Source of the DNA: Granulicella aggregans
GTDB lineage: Bacteria > Acidobacteriota > Terriglobia > Terriglobales > Acidobacteriaceae
Direction: 5' to 3'
Assembly: GCF_014203275.1 (NCBI RefSeq)
Contig: NZ_JACHIP010000020.1
Span: 1-47,285, forward strand
Length of the DNA stretch: 47,285 nt
The translations under genes were made by a program, and so were the position numbers. The notes beneath the pieces were generated by a model, which ran no database searches, was not told the origin of the DNA, and saw nothing but the letters and a program-made list of their open reading frames with translations. Of this stretch, positions 25,231 to 34,292 are shown in pieces (the stretch's first letter is position 1; each line of letters starts with the position of its first letter).

Positions 25231-25449
25231 ATTTCTGCCCCGTTAGTGTTAGTGCGGGTTTCCTGTTGAGTCTGTTCTGCGATCAGTTCCCAGTGCGGCG
25301 CCAAACCGGCCGGTATGGTTCTCGATTTAGTGCCGCCTTCCGAGCTGTAATGTATCTGGCCTCCCAAGCAATGCCAAGCTGTGCAGCCAGTCCTCCGGTT
25401 GCGCGAGGAAAGCAATCAAAGCACCACCAAAGTTCCAAGGAGAATCTCG

Positions 25450-28400
25450 ATGACTCGAAATATTTCCAGAACTCGTCTGCTCGCCGGCCTGGTTGCCGTC
25501 GGGTTCAGTGTTCCGGTAGTCGCACAATCCGTGCCGTATCCCACCTACCAGGTAGGAGAGAACAAAACCGGATCGCAAGGCCCTGACTATCCGTCAACCC
25601 TTCCAACGCCTTGGGTCGTCAGCGATGGTCAGATCATCACCCCCGCCGGCACCCAGGTCTATCTTGGCATCACGACTCGCGCAAAGGCCGTCGCGCTCAA
25701 CCCTACCGGCAATAACACTGCCGCTGTTCTTCAGATGGGAGTCCCGCAGCCCGTCACCATCTTCAACACCAAGACCGGCGCAGTCCTGCAGACCTTCACC
25801 ATCGCGGCGAGTGCCGGCGGCAGCGAGGCCGGCATCAGTTACACTCCTGATGGCAAATATCTGGTGTTTAGCCAGGACGGCAACTACGGTCCTGCCAACA
25901 TCGGCGTCGCTTCGGTAAGCCCGGCGGGTCTGCTCTCCAACTACGTCAAAGTCAGCGTTCCGCTCGATGTCGACAGCAACGGCGTCCTGACCACCGTCAA
26001 GTGTTTCCCCAACAGCCCTTCCGGAACTACCGGCAGCGCTGAGATCCCCTGCGGTCAGACTGTATCTCTCTTTGGAGACGGAGCACCGACTTCCTATCCG
26101 CTCGGCCTCGCGGTGTCCAAGGATGGCAAGACCGCATACGCTGTGCTGGATAACAACGACACGCTGACAAAGATCGACCTGACCCAGTCGACTCCGGTCG
26201 AGGGCAAGGAGATCCGCGTCGGCAACGTACCGCAGAGCGTCATCCTCTCACCGGATGGCAAGACAGCGTACGTCTCTAACGAGGCCGGACGAATTGCTAC
26301 CAAGAACGACTTCCAGGAGTACTCCAACGGCACCCCGGTCGTTGCTGCCAAGAACGGGGCAACCTCAACCGGCACCGTGTCGGTGGTCGACCTGGCCAAG
26401 TTCGAGGTGATCGGCTCAATTGAGACCGGCCTTCATCCGACCGGTATGGCCTTCTGGGGCAAGAAGCTCCTGGTCGCCAACACCTACAGCGACACCCTCT
26501 CCGTGATCGACACGAACAATAACGTCGAGGAGCGCAAGATCGATCTCGCCCTGCCAATCGGAGTGCCTGACGATCACAAGCCCGCCTATGGCGCCGGTCC
26601 GAACTCGATCGCCGTCGACACCGAGAAGGAGCGCGCGTATGTCGCCCTCTTCAACGCAAACGCAATCGCCGTAGTCGACCTCCGCCCCTATGCGGAAAAG
26701 GCGATCATCGGCTACATCCCGGTCGGTTATGCTCCAAGCTCGGTTGCCTTCGACGAGGCCCATCAGACACTTATCGTCGCAAACGATAAGGGAATCGGCA
26801 CCACGGGTTTCGGCGTCGTCCCTCCTCCGGCAAGCTCGGCTGAGAATTCGTACGCAAACCACTACGGCGTCTACTCTCTCAACACCCACGAAGACCTTGG
26901 CACCGTCAGCATCATTCCGGTACCGGACCACGAGAAGCTGGAGAGATACAGCAGTCAGGTTGAGAAGAACAACCACTGGGACCTGCTAGAGAACATCTTT
27001 GCAGCCTCAGGCGGCGACGCCGACGATAAGCCGGTCGCAATTCCGCGCAAGATCGGAGCTCCCTCGAAGATCAAGCATATCTTCGTGATCATCCGTGAGA
27101 ACCGGACCTACGATCAGATCCTCGGCGACGTCACCCCCGGCAATGGCGACCCGACGCTGGCGGTCTTCGGTGACGGCACGGCGGCCGCAGCCTATGCAGG
27201 CTACAAGGTCACGCCCAACGCCCACGCGCTGGTACAGCGTTTCCCGCTCTTCGACAACTTCTACGACCCCAGCCGGCAGTCGGCAGACGGTCACAACTGG
27301 ATCGTGCAGGCCATGGCGCCCTACCACGATGACATTCAGGCACCCGACTTCCTTCGCGACTATCCCTCGAACGGCGGCGACGCGATCGCTTACCAGAAGA
27401 AGGGTTTTCTTTGGGATTCGGCTGCGAAGCAGGGTGTCTCGTTCAAGAACTTCGGCGAGTATGTTGAGTACAACACCTTCAAGACGCCCACCGGTTCAAC
27501 CAACGAGCCGCAGTGGATCGACTTTTACAACGACACCCGAGCCTACGAGACGGGAGCTGAGAGCCAGCTCTACAACATCAACACGGTTGCTTCGCACACC
27601 CCGCTGCCTACCCTGCTGAAGTCCACTGTCCAGAACTACCCTCAGTTCGATCTGGGCATTCCCGACCAGTTCCGCTTCGATGTCTGGAACCAGGACTTCC
27701 AGAGTGACATCGCCGCCGGCACTGTGCCGAACCTGGAGTTCATGTGGATCAGCTCTGACCACACCGGCGGCCCTCCGACCGCTTACGCCATGCAGGCAGA
27801 CAATGACCTGGCCCTTGGCCGCTTCGTAGACGCCATCAGCCATAGCTCGATCTGGAAAGACTCGGCGATCTTCGTTGAAGAGGACGACGCGCAAAACGGC
27901 GTCGACCACGTGGACGGTCACCGCAGCCCGGGTTATGTCATCAGCCCCTACGTCAAGCAGCAGGTGAACACCGACGGCACCGGAGCCGGAACTGTCGCGG
28001 ACAGCACCTTCTACACGCAAGTCAATATGACTCGCACCATCGAGCAGATCCTCGGTCTGAAGCCGATGAACCAGTTCGACCTGGTGGCCTCACCCATGCG
28101 GGAGATCTTCACCGACCACCCGCCGGTCGAGAACTTCCTGCCCTGGATGCATGTACCGAACGATGTTCCTCTCAACCTCGGTGTCACACAGACCCCTGTT
28201 CAGCCCATACCGGCCCCGGCTGGTGTCTCGGCGCTTCAACCTCACACCGTTATGCCCGACAGCCCGGCGGTCAAGGCCCTGAGAGTTGGCTGGATGCTGA
28301 AGAAGGCGCAGGTCTTCGCCGGCAAGCAGCACCTTCCCGACTCCGAGGATCCGGACACCGTCAACCATCTCGTTTGGTACGAAACGACCGGCTTCGCCAG

Positions 28401-28482
28401 ACCCTATCCTGGCGAGAAGACCGTTCGCCCAGCAAGCGACTTCAACCGCAAGGTAACCGCGAAGACTGATGTAGACGACTAA
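25450..28482 (+). CDS. Exported YncE-type propeller/PF04185 phosphoesterase fusion 2
   Basis: 1,010 residues with the same architecture as the gene at 15725-18673. A signal peptide (TRLLAGLVAVGFSVPVVAQS) is followed by a propeller (about 50-490; SPDGKTAYVSNEAGR, VAVDTEKERAYVALFNANAIAVVDL). The phosphoesterase domain (about 540-900) has IKHIFVIIRENRTYDQILGD and IFVEEDDAQNGVDHVDGHRS as metal-binding segments. An AAGGAG lies 7 nt before ATG 25450, which fixes the start. It is the last gene behind the two-component pair and probably a target of it, since it shares the 36-bp box with its paralogue. A good intrinsic terminator follows. The protein should act outside the inner membrane on phosphate esters; the substrate is unknown. 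Confidence 0.92.
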   Translation: MTRNISRTRLLAGLVAVGFSVPVVAQSVPYPTYQVGENKTGSQGPDYPSTLPTPWVVSDGQIITPAGTQVYLGITTRAKAVALNPTGNNTAAVLQMGVPQPVTIFNTKTGAVLQTFTIAASAGGSEAGISYTPDGKYLVFSQDGNYGPANIGVASVSPAGLLSNYVKVSVPLDVDSNGVLTTVKCFPNSPSGTTGSAEIPCGQTVSLFGDGAPTSYPLGLAVSKDGKTAYAVLDNNDTLTKIDLTQSTPVEGKEIRVGNVPQSVILSPDGKTAYVSNEAGRIATKNDFQEYSNGTPVVAAKNGATSTGTVSVVDLAKFEVIGSIETGLHPTGMAFWGKKLLVANTYSDTLSVIDTNNNVEERKIDLALPIGVPDDHKPAYGAGPNSIAVDTEKERAYVALFNANAIAVVDLRPYAEKAIIGYIPVGYAPSSVAFDEAHQTLIVANDKGIGTTGFGVVPPPASSAENSYANHYGVYSLNTHEDLGTVSIIPVPDHEKLERYSSQVEKNNHWDLLENIFAASGGDADDKPVAIPRKIGAPSKIKHIFVIIRENRTYDQILGDVTPGNGDPTLAVFGDGTAAAAYAGYKVTPNAHALVQRFPLFDNFYDPSRQSADGHNWIVQAMAPYHDDIQAPDFLRDYPSNGGDAIAYQKKGFLWDSAAKQGVSFKNFGEYVEYNTFKTPTGSTNEPQWIDFYNDTRAYETGAESQLYNINTVASHTPLPTLLKSTVQNYPQFDLGIPDQFRFDVWNQDFQSDIAAGTVPNLEFMWISSDHTGGPPTAYAMQADNDLALGRFVDAISHSSIWKDSAIFVEEDDAQNGVDHVDGHRSPGYVISPYVKQQVNTDGTGAGTVADSTFYTQVNMTRTIEQILGLKPMNQFDLVASPMREIFTDHPPVENFLPWMHVPNDVPLNLGVTQTPVQPIPAPAGVSALQPHTVMPDSPAVKALRVGWMLKKAQVFAGKQHLPDSEDPDTVNHLVWYETTGFARPYPGEKTVRPASDFNRKVTAKTDVDD

Positions 28483-28502
28483 GACTCGTTCCGCCGCAAC
28501 AG

Positions 28503-28538
28503 CCCTCTCTCCGGTCAACTGGAGAGAGGGCATTTTTT
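28503..28538 (+). terminator. Intrinsic terminator of phosphoesterase 2
   Basis: A 10-bp GC-rich perfect stem (CCCTCTCTCC / GGAGAGAGGG) with an 8-nt loop is followed by CATTTTTT, 20 bp after the stop codon. It is a classical Rho-independent terminator. Confidence 0.9.
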
Positions 28539-29159
28539 CTGCTCAAGTTCAAGGCCCACCGCCTGTGCCGGTCTCGCCGATCGCCGGGACACTAGCCAAG
28601 CTGGCCTCGTAACGTTCATTCACAGAATCGACTTCGGTCTGCGGCCACCAGGGTCTTCGAGATGGCGCTTCCTGGAAGGGCGCATAAGTAGATTCTGGTT
28701 GTCATTCGTTCATTCATTGATCGATGCCATCTTGAAGTTGGCCAATAGACGGAGACTGGAGTCGCAATCCGACGATGCCATCAGTCTTGGTGCTGCGTTA
28801 ACTCGCGCATTCGGAATGGATCTGGTGTCGGAGACTTCCGATGTCCAAATACTTCTGGTCGTCAAAGCGCCGAAGAGATAACGAGGGCATCATCAGCGTT
28901 ATTCATGACTCATACCGTCAGCAGCGCTCGACTGTTGGTATCAGGCCAATGCACTCGTCGAGGTATGCGGGGCGGTTTGGAACGGTCTTCAAAAATACGC
29001 TTTTCCGCCGTAATGTGCTGCCTGTGCGCCAGCCGAGACGAGTTGAGACCCGCAGGGCATCCGCTTGTACCGGATTCCAGGACACAGTGGCGTCTCCGGT
29101 AACACCCTGGCGAAGCGAGCCGTCCTGCGCCGTGGCCTCTTCCCGTCTTCGTTCAATGT
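28539..29159. other. Intergenic region without a supported gene
   Basis: Several frames of 60-127 codons overlap here on both strands, but none has a recognisable domain or a good ribosome binding site. It lies between the terminator of phosphoesterase 2 and the convergent stop of the metallo-beta-lactamase-fold gene. It is probably eroded DNA. Confidence 0.4.
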
Positions 29160-30449
29160 TCAATTGCAAAGAAATGGGCCGAACCTGGAAACGACTTTCC
29201 CGTTCTCTGTCCCACTATCTTTGACGAAGACCTCAAACGAATCTCCACTTGGTGCAACCCTGAAGATCACATGCCCGTTCTGGCTTGTGATCTCTGCGAT
29301 GCGGCGAAGAGCGATGACGCTTTCAGGCTTCATCGCGGTCGAGAAGACCATTCGTGGACCTGGATAGAGTTCCTTGCTCAGCATGTTGTTGAGAGACGTC
29401 ATGGTGGGATGGGCGGAGTCCCAGGCGTTGATGACATATACCTGGGCTCGAAGCGCCTGGACCCACTCCGGGCCACACGCATCGACCCAACCGTGATGGT
29501 CGGCTACCGCGACTTCAACCGGTCCTGAGGCTTTTGCAACGACCGATTCGATATCTCCCCAGGGCAGGTGGCCGTATCGGATTTCGTGGTCCATGTCTCC
29601 AGCGGAGAAGTAATCGAACTTGCCGTAGCTGAGGCGAATTGCGAGTGAGCACTTGTTCTCTGTCGGGTAGTCTTTCGCATTGAGTGAATCCAGACGGGGA
29701 AAGTAGTGGCGTGTCTCTTCGCCAACTCCTGTCCAGACTTCACCGTTTGCCGCGAGATTGCGGATCGAGAAGGACGGAAACTTCGCTTGTTCCTGAGTTA
29801 GCGTTATCTGGCTCGTCGAGCCGGGAATGATGCGCTCAATTTGGCCTCCGCGTTGGATGAAGGAGCGTCCGAACTCCTGATAGTTCTTGTCCTGCGGGCT
29901 GTTGTGCGGCAAGGGATAGTCGTAGGAGGGATAGTTCCTGTCGATGATGGTCTTGATCGGAATCAACTCCGCGACATCCGTAACTCCTCCTAACTGGTAG
30001 TTGCCAAAGCGTGACTTCGGAGAAAGCGTGAAGTTTCCTGGGGCGATCTCACCCATGTGGTCTTCATGGAAGTGGGTGAGCAGGAAGTAGTCAATCTCGT
30101 TCCGGTTTGCTTCGGCGAGGCAATGTTGGACGTAACGCGCAATCCACTGTCCGGGTCGGAGAGATTCATTCGGGCGTGGATCGATGAGGAACTTGTCGCG
30201 ATACGGTTCGATGTGACTCAGGATGGAACCTGCATCGATCATGAGTGTGGTGCCATCCGGACACATGAGGAAGGCGCAGCTGCCCCGACCGGTAGAGATG
30301 TGATGAATGTCCAGTGTTCCCGGGCTCCAGGGAGCGAGGCTCAGAGCCGGTTGGGTTGCGGCAGCGAGCTTCTCTAAATGAGAGAGCGGTGCGAGCGCTA
30401 GCATGCGGCTGGCAAGGGAAAGTAAGGTTCGACGGCTGTAAGACGGCAT
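29160..30449 (-). CDS. Secreted metallo-beta-lactamase-fold hydrolase
   Basis: About 430 residues. The N-terminus MPSYSRRTLLSLASRM has a twin-arginine-like signal. The fold is recognisable from LMIDAGS, the metal motif LLTHFHEDHMGE (HxHxDH, about residues 125-135), a downstream FSAGDMD Asp ligand and ADHHGW, as in ComEC/Rec2-type and phosphodiesterase-like members. The substrate is not predictable. I chose ATG 30449, with GAGGAG about 11 nt upstream, over GTG 30461. It lies 89 bp downstream of the Oar receptor in the same direction and is probably co-transcribed, so it may process what the receptor handles. Confidence 0.85.
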   Translation of the reverse strand: MPSYSRRTLLSLASRMLALAPLSHLEKLAAATQPALSLAPWSPGTLDIHHISTGRGSCAFLMCPDGTTLMIDAGSILSHIEPYRDKFLIDPRPNESLRPGQWIARYVQHCLAEANRNEIDYFLLTHFHEDHMGEIAPGNFTLSPKSRFGNYQLGGVTDVAELIPIKTIIDRNYPSYDYPLPHNSPQDKNYQEFGRSFIQRGGQIERIIPGSTSQITLTQEQAKFPSFSIRNLAANGEVWTGVGEETRHYFPRLDSLNAKDYPTENKCSLAIRLSYGKFDYFSAGDMDHEIRYGHLPWGDIESVVAKASGPVEVAVADHHGWVDACGPEWVQALRAQVYVINAWDSAHPTMTSLNNMLSKELYPGPRMVFSTAMKPESVIALRRIAEITSQNGHVIFRVAPSGDSFEVFVKDSGTENGKVVSRFGPFLCN

Positions 30450-30538
30450 CCGGATCGCCACTCCTCGGCGTATGGGACCAAATGGGACGTGGAGCCGGCG
30501 CTCCCAAAGAGAAGAGCGCCGACCGACCGCGTAGAGGG

Positions 30539-33500
30539 TTAGAAGTTCAGCTTGCCGGTGATGCGCAGGACGCGTGAGTCTGCTGCACTTCCGAAGGTGG
30601 ATGTGATGCGCCCAAAGCTGCTGGACGACACGTTGTTTCCGGGCAGTGCGAAGTAGGGCGTGTTGGTGATGTTGAAGCCTTCACCCCTCAATTCCAGGTA
30701 GGCTCGCTCCGTGATAGGCAACGTCCGTGAGATGCCCAGATCGAGATCGGTATGCCCTGGGCCACGCAGGGAATTGCGTTCCGCGTTGCCGAATGTGGCG
30801 GTGGTTACGGGCGCAAAGGCTGTGGTATCGAAGTACGTCACAAATTTGCCAATTCCGCCTGAAGTGGCGACCTTGGGGTTGATCTGATTCGCAACCTGCG
30901 TGTTGAATGCGGCGTTCAAGGAGGTGGCAGATGCAATGGGGGTGAAGGGTAGCCCGGTGAACTTCGAAACCACGCCATTCATGTTCCATCCGCCAGCTAT
31001 GGCGCTGGCTACGCCTCCGTTGTGAAGAAACAGATGCCCGGCGCCGAAGGGTAGCTCTGCCGTGAATCCCGCTTCGAAGTTCTGCTTCCGGTCGAAGTCG
31101 CTCACTGCGTAGTTGCGATATTGATAGGCTGCGGCGTTGAAGAGTGGAACGCTGTCATCGTCGCTGGTCTGGTCCATCGACTTGCTGAAGGTATAAGCGG
31201 CGGTCAGGAGCACGCCGCCCTTGAAGGCATGTTTGAGATTCATCTGGAGGGCATCGTAGTGAGCACCACCGGCGGGTGCGATGACCTGCGTTTCGGCGTT
31301 GCGTCCGAAGAGCGGAAAGAGCGGCTGACCTGCCGCACCGAGACCTGGAGTCTGTCCTGCGTTGGCTTCGAGATAGAAGATCTGCCGGATGGTATGTGCA
31401 CCGACGTAGCTGGTCGTGAGGTCGAAGCCGTAGGGCAACGCACGCTCGGCGGTGACGTTGAAGGATTCGATGTAGCCGCGGCGGAATGTGCCGGGCAGAA
31501 GAGTTTTCGTGTAGGCACTGAGCGGAAGTTGCGCCACTCCGTCTGAAATTGCTGGCGCTACCGTGGAGTAGCCGGGGATTCCGGTAACGAAGCTGCCTGC
31601 AGCCACGTAGGAGTTGTTCGCGTTGACGGTCTGCGCGATGGTAATGGGGTAGGGATCGCGCATGGCTCGGGAGAACGGATAAGGATCGATGCTGATTCCG
31701 AAGCCCCCACGTAGGACCGTCTTGTCGTTCACGCGGTAGGCGAGTCCGAAGCGTGGAGCAAACTGCATCTTGCTTGCAGTGGTACCGGCGTTGTCGGGCT
31801 GGTTGCCAACGCCTCCCAGGATGACGTTGTTAGTCGTCATGTCGTAGCGTTCGATGCCCCGGCCATCGCGGGTCATGATGGGGTAGTACTCCCAGCGGAG
31901 ACCGTAATTGAGGGTGAGCTTTTTCGAAGCCTGCCATTGGTCCTGGGCGTAGACGCCCATCTGATTTTCGTTGCCCGTGATCGGGTTCAGGTACTGGTAG
32001 CTCTTGCCCAGGGAATCGGGAAGGCCCAGAAGGAATTGTCCAAAGGCATTCGCGAAGTTTGACGATGCGCCACCCTTCAGAGCGGTGGCTCCGCCGGTGA
32101 AGGTAAAACCGCCACGCGGTCCGAAGCCACGCTGAGGCTGATATTCATTAAGGCGATTTGTAACGATCTGGGTGCCAAATCGAAGAGTGTGCCGGCCCAG
32201 CGAATAGGTCAGATTCGCAGTGTAGGTGAAGGTGAAGTCATGCTTGATCTCCGGCGTATACGCGTCCGGATTGCCGAAGGTCTCGCTTCCGGTGATGGCG
32301 AAAGAGGGCAGGCCCTTCTGATTTGGATCAGCACCATAGGCTCCATTGCCATCCGAGTTGGTGCCGGGTATGCCAAGGCCAGGTCCCAGATTTGAGGCAT
32401 AATCGTTCTCGAACCAGTTGAGCTGATTGTGGCCGACGCCGAAGTTGGCATCGAAGAGCAGTTTGCTCGTGATCGTCCTGGTGTAGCCGACACCTCCCAC
32501 AAAGATCCGCGTCTCACTATAGCCGGAACCCGAGTTGCTTCCTCCTGGACTCAGGCCTGTGCCGCCACCGGTTCCAAGGGTGCTGGGCGATTTAACGTCG
32601 GCGGAGAGATAGCTCAACTTGCCGAATGCGGAGGACTTTGGATCGACCTGCCAGTTCACTTTTTCGTCGAAGCTGAAGCGGTCAAGGCTGTAGGTTCCGG
32701 CGATCGAGTAGTTATTCGACGTGCCGGGGAGGTTTGCGTGCGGGATAAGGGCCAGCACCTTCAGCGCGGCGGGACTGATGCCATTTTCGATCGCATTCTT
32801 TCCATCGGCGTTCTCACTGGCAAAGGTCCTGCGTCCCGTTCCGTCGGCGTTTCCTGTGGCGGGATCGTAGAGCGTTGCCAGACCGGTAAAGTCTCCCGCT
32901 CTCTCTGCGTCTGTGGGGAGGGAGATCAGGGTCGGATAGAGCTGCCGCTGCGATAGACCTTCGAAGCCGGAGAAGAAGAAGAGCCTGTTCTTCAGAATGG
33001 GGCCTCCGATGTTCCCGCCGAACTGGTTCAGAATGTTCTTGGGGACGGAGTCGCCAGCAGCAGCGAAGTATGTCTTGTTGTAGAAATAGTTACGCGCTGC
33101 GAAGGAGGAGTTGGTGTGCTCCTCCCAGAGGCCGCCATGAAACTGATTGGTACCCGATTTGGTGAGGACGGTCACAACTGCGCCGGCGGCGATTCCCTGC
33201 TCCGCAGTAAAGCTGTTGGTCACGATGTCGACTGACTGGATGTCTTCTGTAGGCGGGTTGTAGAGAGTGTGATGGGGAAGATAGACCTGTTGGATCGCGG
33301 CACCGTCTATGAGAGTTGCATTGCCGTTGCGGGATCCCCCGTTGATGTTCGTGGTGAGCGATCGGGAGGGCGTGTCCATCACCGCGTTCTGGAATCGTGA
33401 GGGAGTGGCACCTGGAAGCAGGCTCAGAAGACTCTGATAGTTATTGAACCCCCCGATGGGGACGTTAGTCAGCTCTTCAGAAGAGAGTTCGCCGTGGATC

Positions 33501-33907
33501 GATCCGCTGTCGGTCTGCATTTCGGCGGTCGAGGCTGTGACTTCGACGGTCTCCTTCGCGCTGGCAAGGGAGAGTTGCTGGTCGGCCCGTACGATCAGGT
33601 TCGCGCCTACGACGAAGCCCGCGGTCTTGAGGTCCGGAAATCCCTCCGCATGGGTGGTGATGATGTAGGTACCGGGTTGGAGATTGCGCAGGCTGAACTC
33701 TCCCGCGCCGTTGGTCTTCTCCTGGTGTTGAATGCCTGTCTGGACCTCGGTGGCCATGACGCTTGCCGCCGGCACGACTCTTCCAGCTGGGTCGACGACA
33801 CTTCCTACGATCGTGCCGTACAGCACCTGAGCTAGCGCCGCGTGGCCTCCAAAGAGGATCGCAACTGCAAGGGCTACAATGTCTATCTTCCGCATATCCA
33901 TCTTCAT
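30539..33907 (-). CDS. Oar-like TonB-dependent receptor 3 (intact)
   Basis: 1,122 residues. A signal peptide (IVALAVAILFGGHAALAQ) precedes a carboxypeptidase-regulatory-like domain (about 28-115, TIVGSVVDPAGRVVPAASVM). The plug has NVPIGGFNNYQSLLSLLPGA and VDIVTNSFTAEQGIAAGAVVTVLTKSGTN, and a long barrel ends in SRVLRITGKLNF with terminal Phe. AAGGAG lies 8 nt before the ATG, so the start is firm. It is the first gene of a probable pair with the metallo-beta-lactamase-fold gene. It is divergent from the WD40/TolB regulator at 34293, an arrangement often seen in acidobacteria. The ligand is unknown. Confidence 0.92.
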   Translation of the reverse strand: MKMDMRKIDIVALAVAILFGGHAALAQVLYGTIVGSVVDPAGRVVPAASVMATEVQTGIQHQEKTNGAGEFSLRNLQPGTYIITTHAEGFPDLKTAGFVVGANLIVRADQQLSLASAKETVEVTASTAEMQTDSGSIHGELSSEELTNVPIGGFNNYQSLLSLLPGATPSRFQNAVMDTPSRSLTTNINGGSRNGNATLIDGAAIQQVYLPHHTLYNPPTEDIQSVDIVTNSFTAEQGIAAGAVVTVLTKSGTNQFHGGLWEEHTNSSFAARNYFYNKTYFAAAGDSVPKNILNQFGGNIGGPILKNRLFFFSGFEGLSQRQLYPTLISLPTDAERAGDFTGLATLYDPATGNADGTGRRTFASENADGKNAIENGISPAALKVLALIPHANLPGTSNNYSIAGTYSLDRFSFDEKVNWQVDPKSSAFGKLSYLSADVKSPSTLGTGGGTGLSPGGSNSGSGYSETRIFVGGVGYTRTITSKLLFDANFGVGHNQLNWFENDYASNLGPGLGIPGTNSDGNGAYGADPNQKGLPSFAITGSETFGNPDAYTPEIKHDFTFTYTANLTYSLGRHTLRFGTQIVTNRLNEYQPQRGFGPRGGFTFTGGATALKGGASSNFANAFGQFLLGLPDSLGKSYQYLNPITGNENQMGVYAQDQWQASKKLTLNYGLRWEYYPIMTRDGRGIERYDMTTNNVILGGVGNQPDNAGTTASKMQFAPRFGLAYRVNDKTVLRGGFGISIDPYPFSRAMRDPYPITIAQTVNANNSYVAAGSFVTGIPGYSTVAPAISDGVAQLPLSAYTKTLLPGTFRRGYIESFNVTAERALPYGFDLTTSYVGAHTIRQIFYLEANAGQTPGLGAAGQPLFPLFGRNAETQVIAPAGGAHYDALQMNLKHAFKGGVLLTAAYTFSKSMDQTSDDDSVPLFNAAAYQYRNYAVSDFDRKQNFEAGFTAELPFGAGHLFLHNGGVASAIAGGWNMNGVVSKFTGLPFTPIASATSLNAAFNTQVANQINPKVATSGGIGKFVTYFDTTAFAPVTTATFGNAERNSLRGPGHTDLDLGISRTLPITERAYLELRGEGFNITNTPYFALPGNNVSSSSFGRITSTFGSAADSRVLRITGKLNF

Positions 33908-34292
33908 GACAAGCTCTCCTTGAAAGTGCGAATCTGTATCGCCCTGGCGGCAGAACTCTTCCGAAATGCCTTTTCAAACAAAAGGCCGGATCTGGCAACC
34001 CCGGGACGTGAACTCACTTTCCAGAAATCGGAAGGGTGGAACAAGTGGGCGAAAGGGTGTGAAACATGCCCGTATTCGAGGTGAGAAGTTTCTTCCACCT
34101 TGATGTATCGAACTCATAGTAAAGGCCTTGTGAGAAGGCTTCGTGTATGCAGGGAGGGTTGTTAAATGAAGGTGAATGTGCGCCACGGTCGAATAGTTGG
34201 AATCATCCTGCTCATCAGCCGTAATAGATTTGAAGTGGGTGTCCCCCGAATGCCTGATCGAAAGAAGGTCTGGCTCCCTAAAGGCATCTGCG
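33908..34292. promoter_or_regulatory. Divergent promoter region of receptor 3 and the WD40 regulator
   Basis: A 385-bp spacer between divergent genes. It contains the string TGTTTGAAAAGGC (minus strand, 33964-33980), also found in the leader of receptor 1. No gene is present. Promoter positions cannot be fixed by eye. Confidence 0.45.

Noticed and set aside
28699..29169. Small frames of 60-127 codons
   Set aside because: They overlap one another on both strands without a recognisable domain; I left the stretch as an intergenic region.
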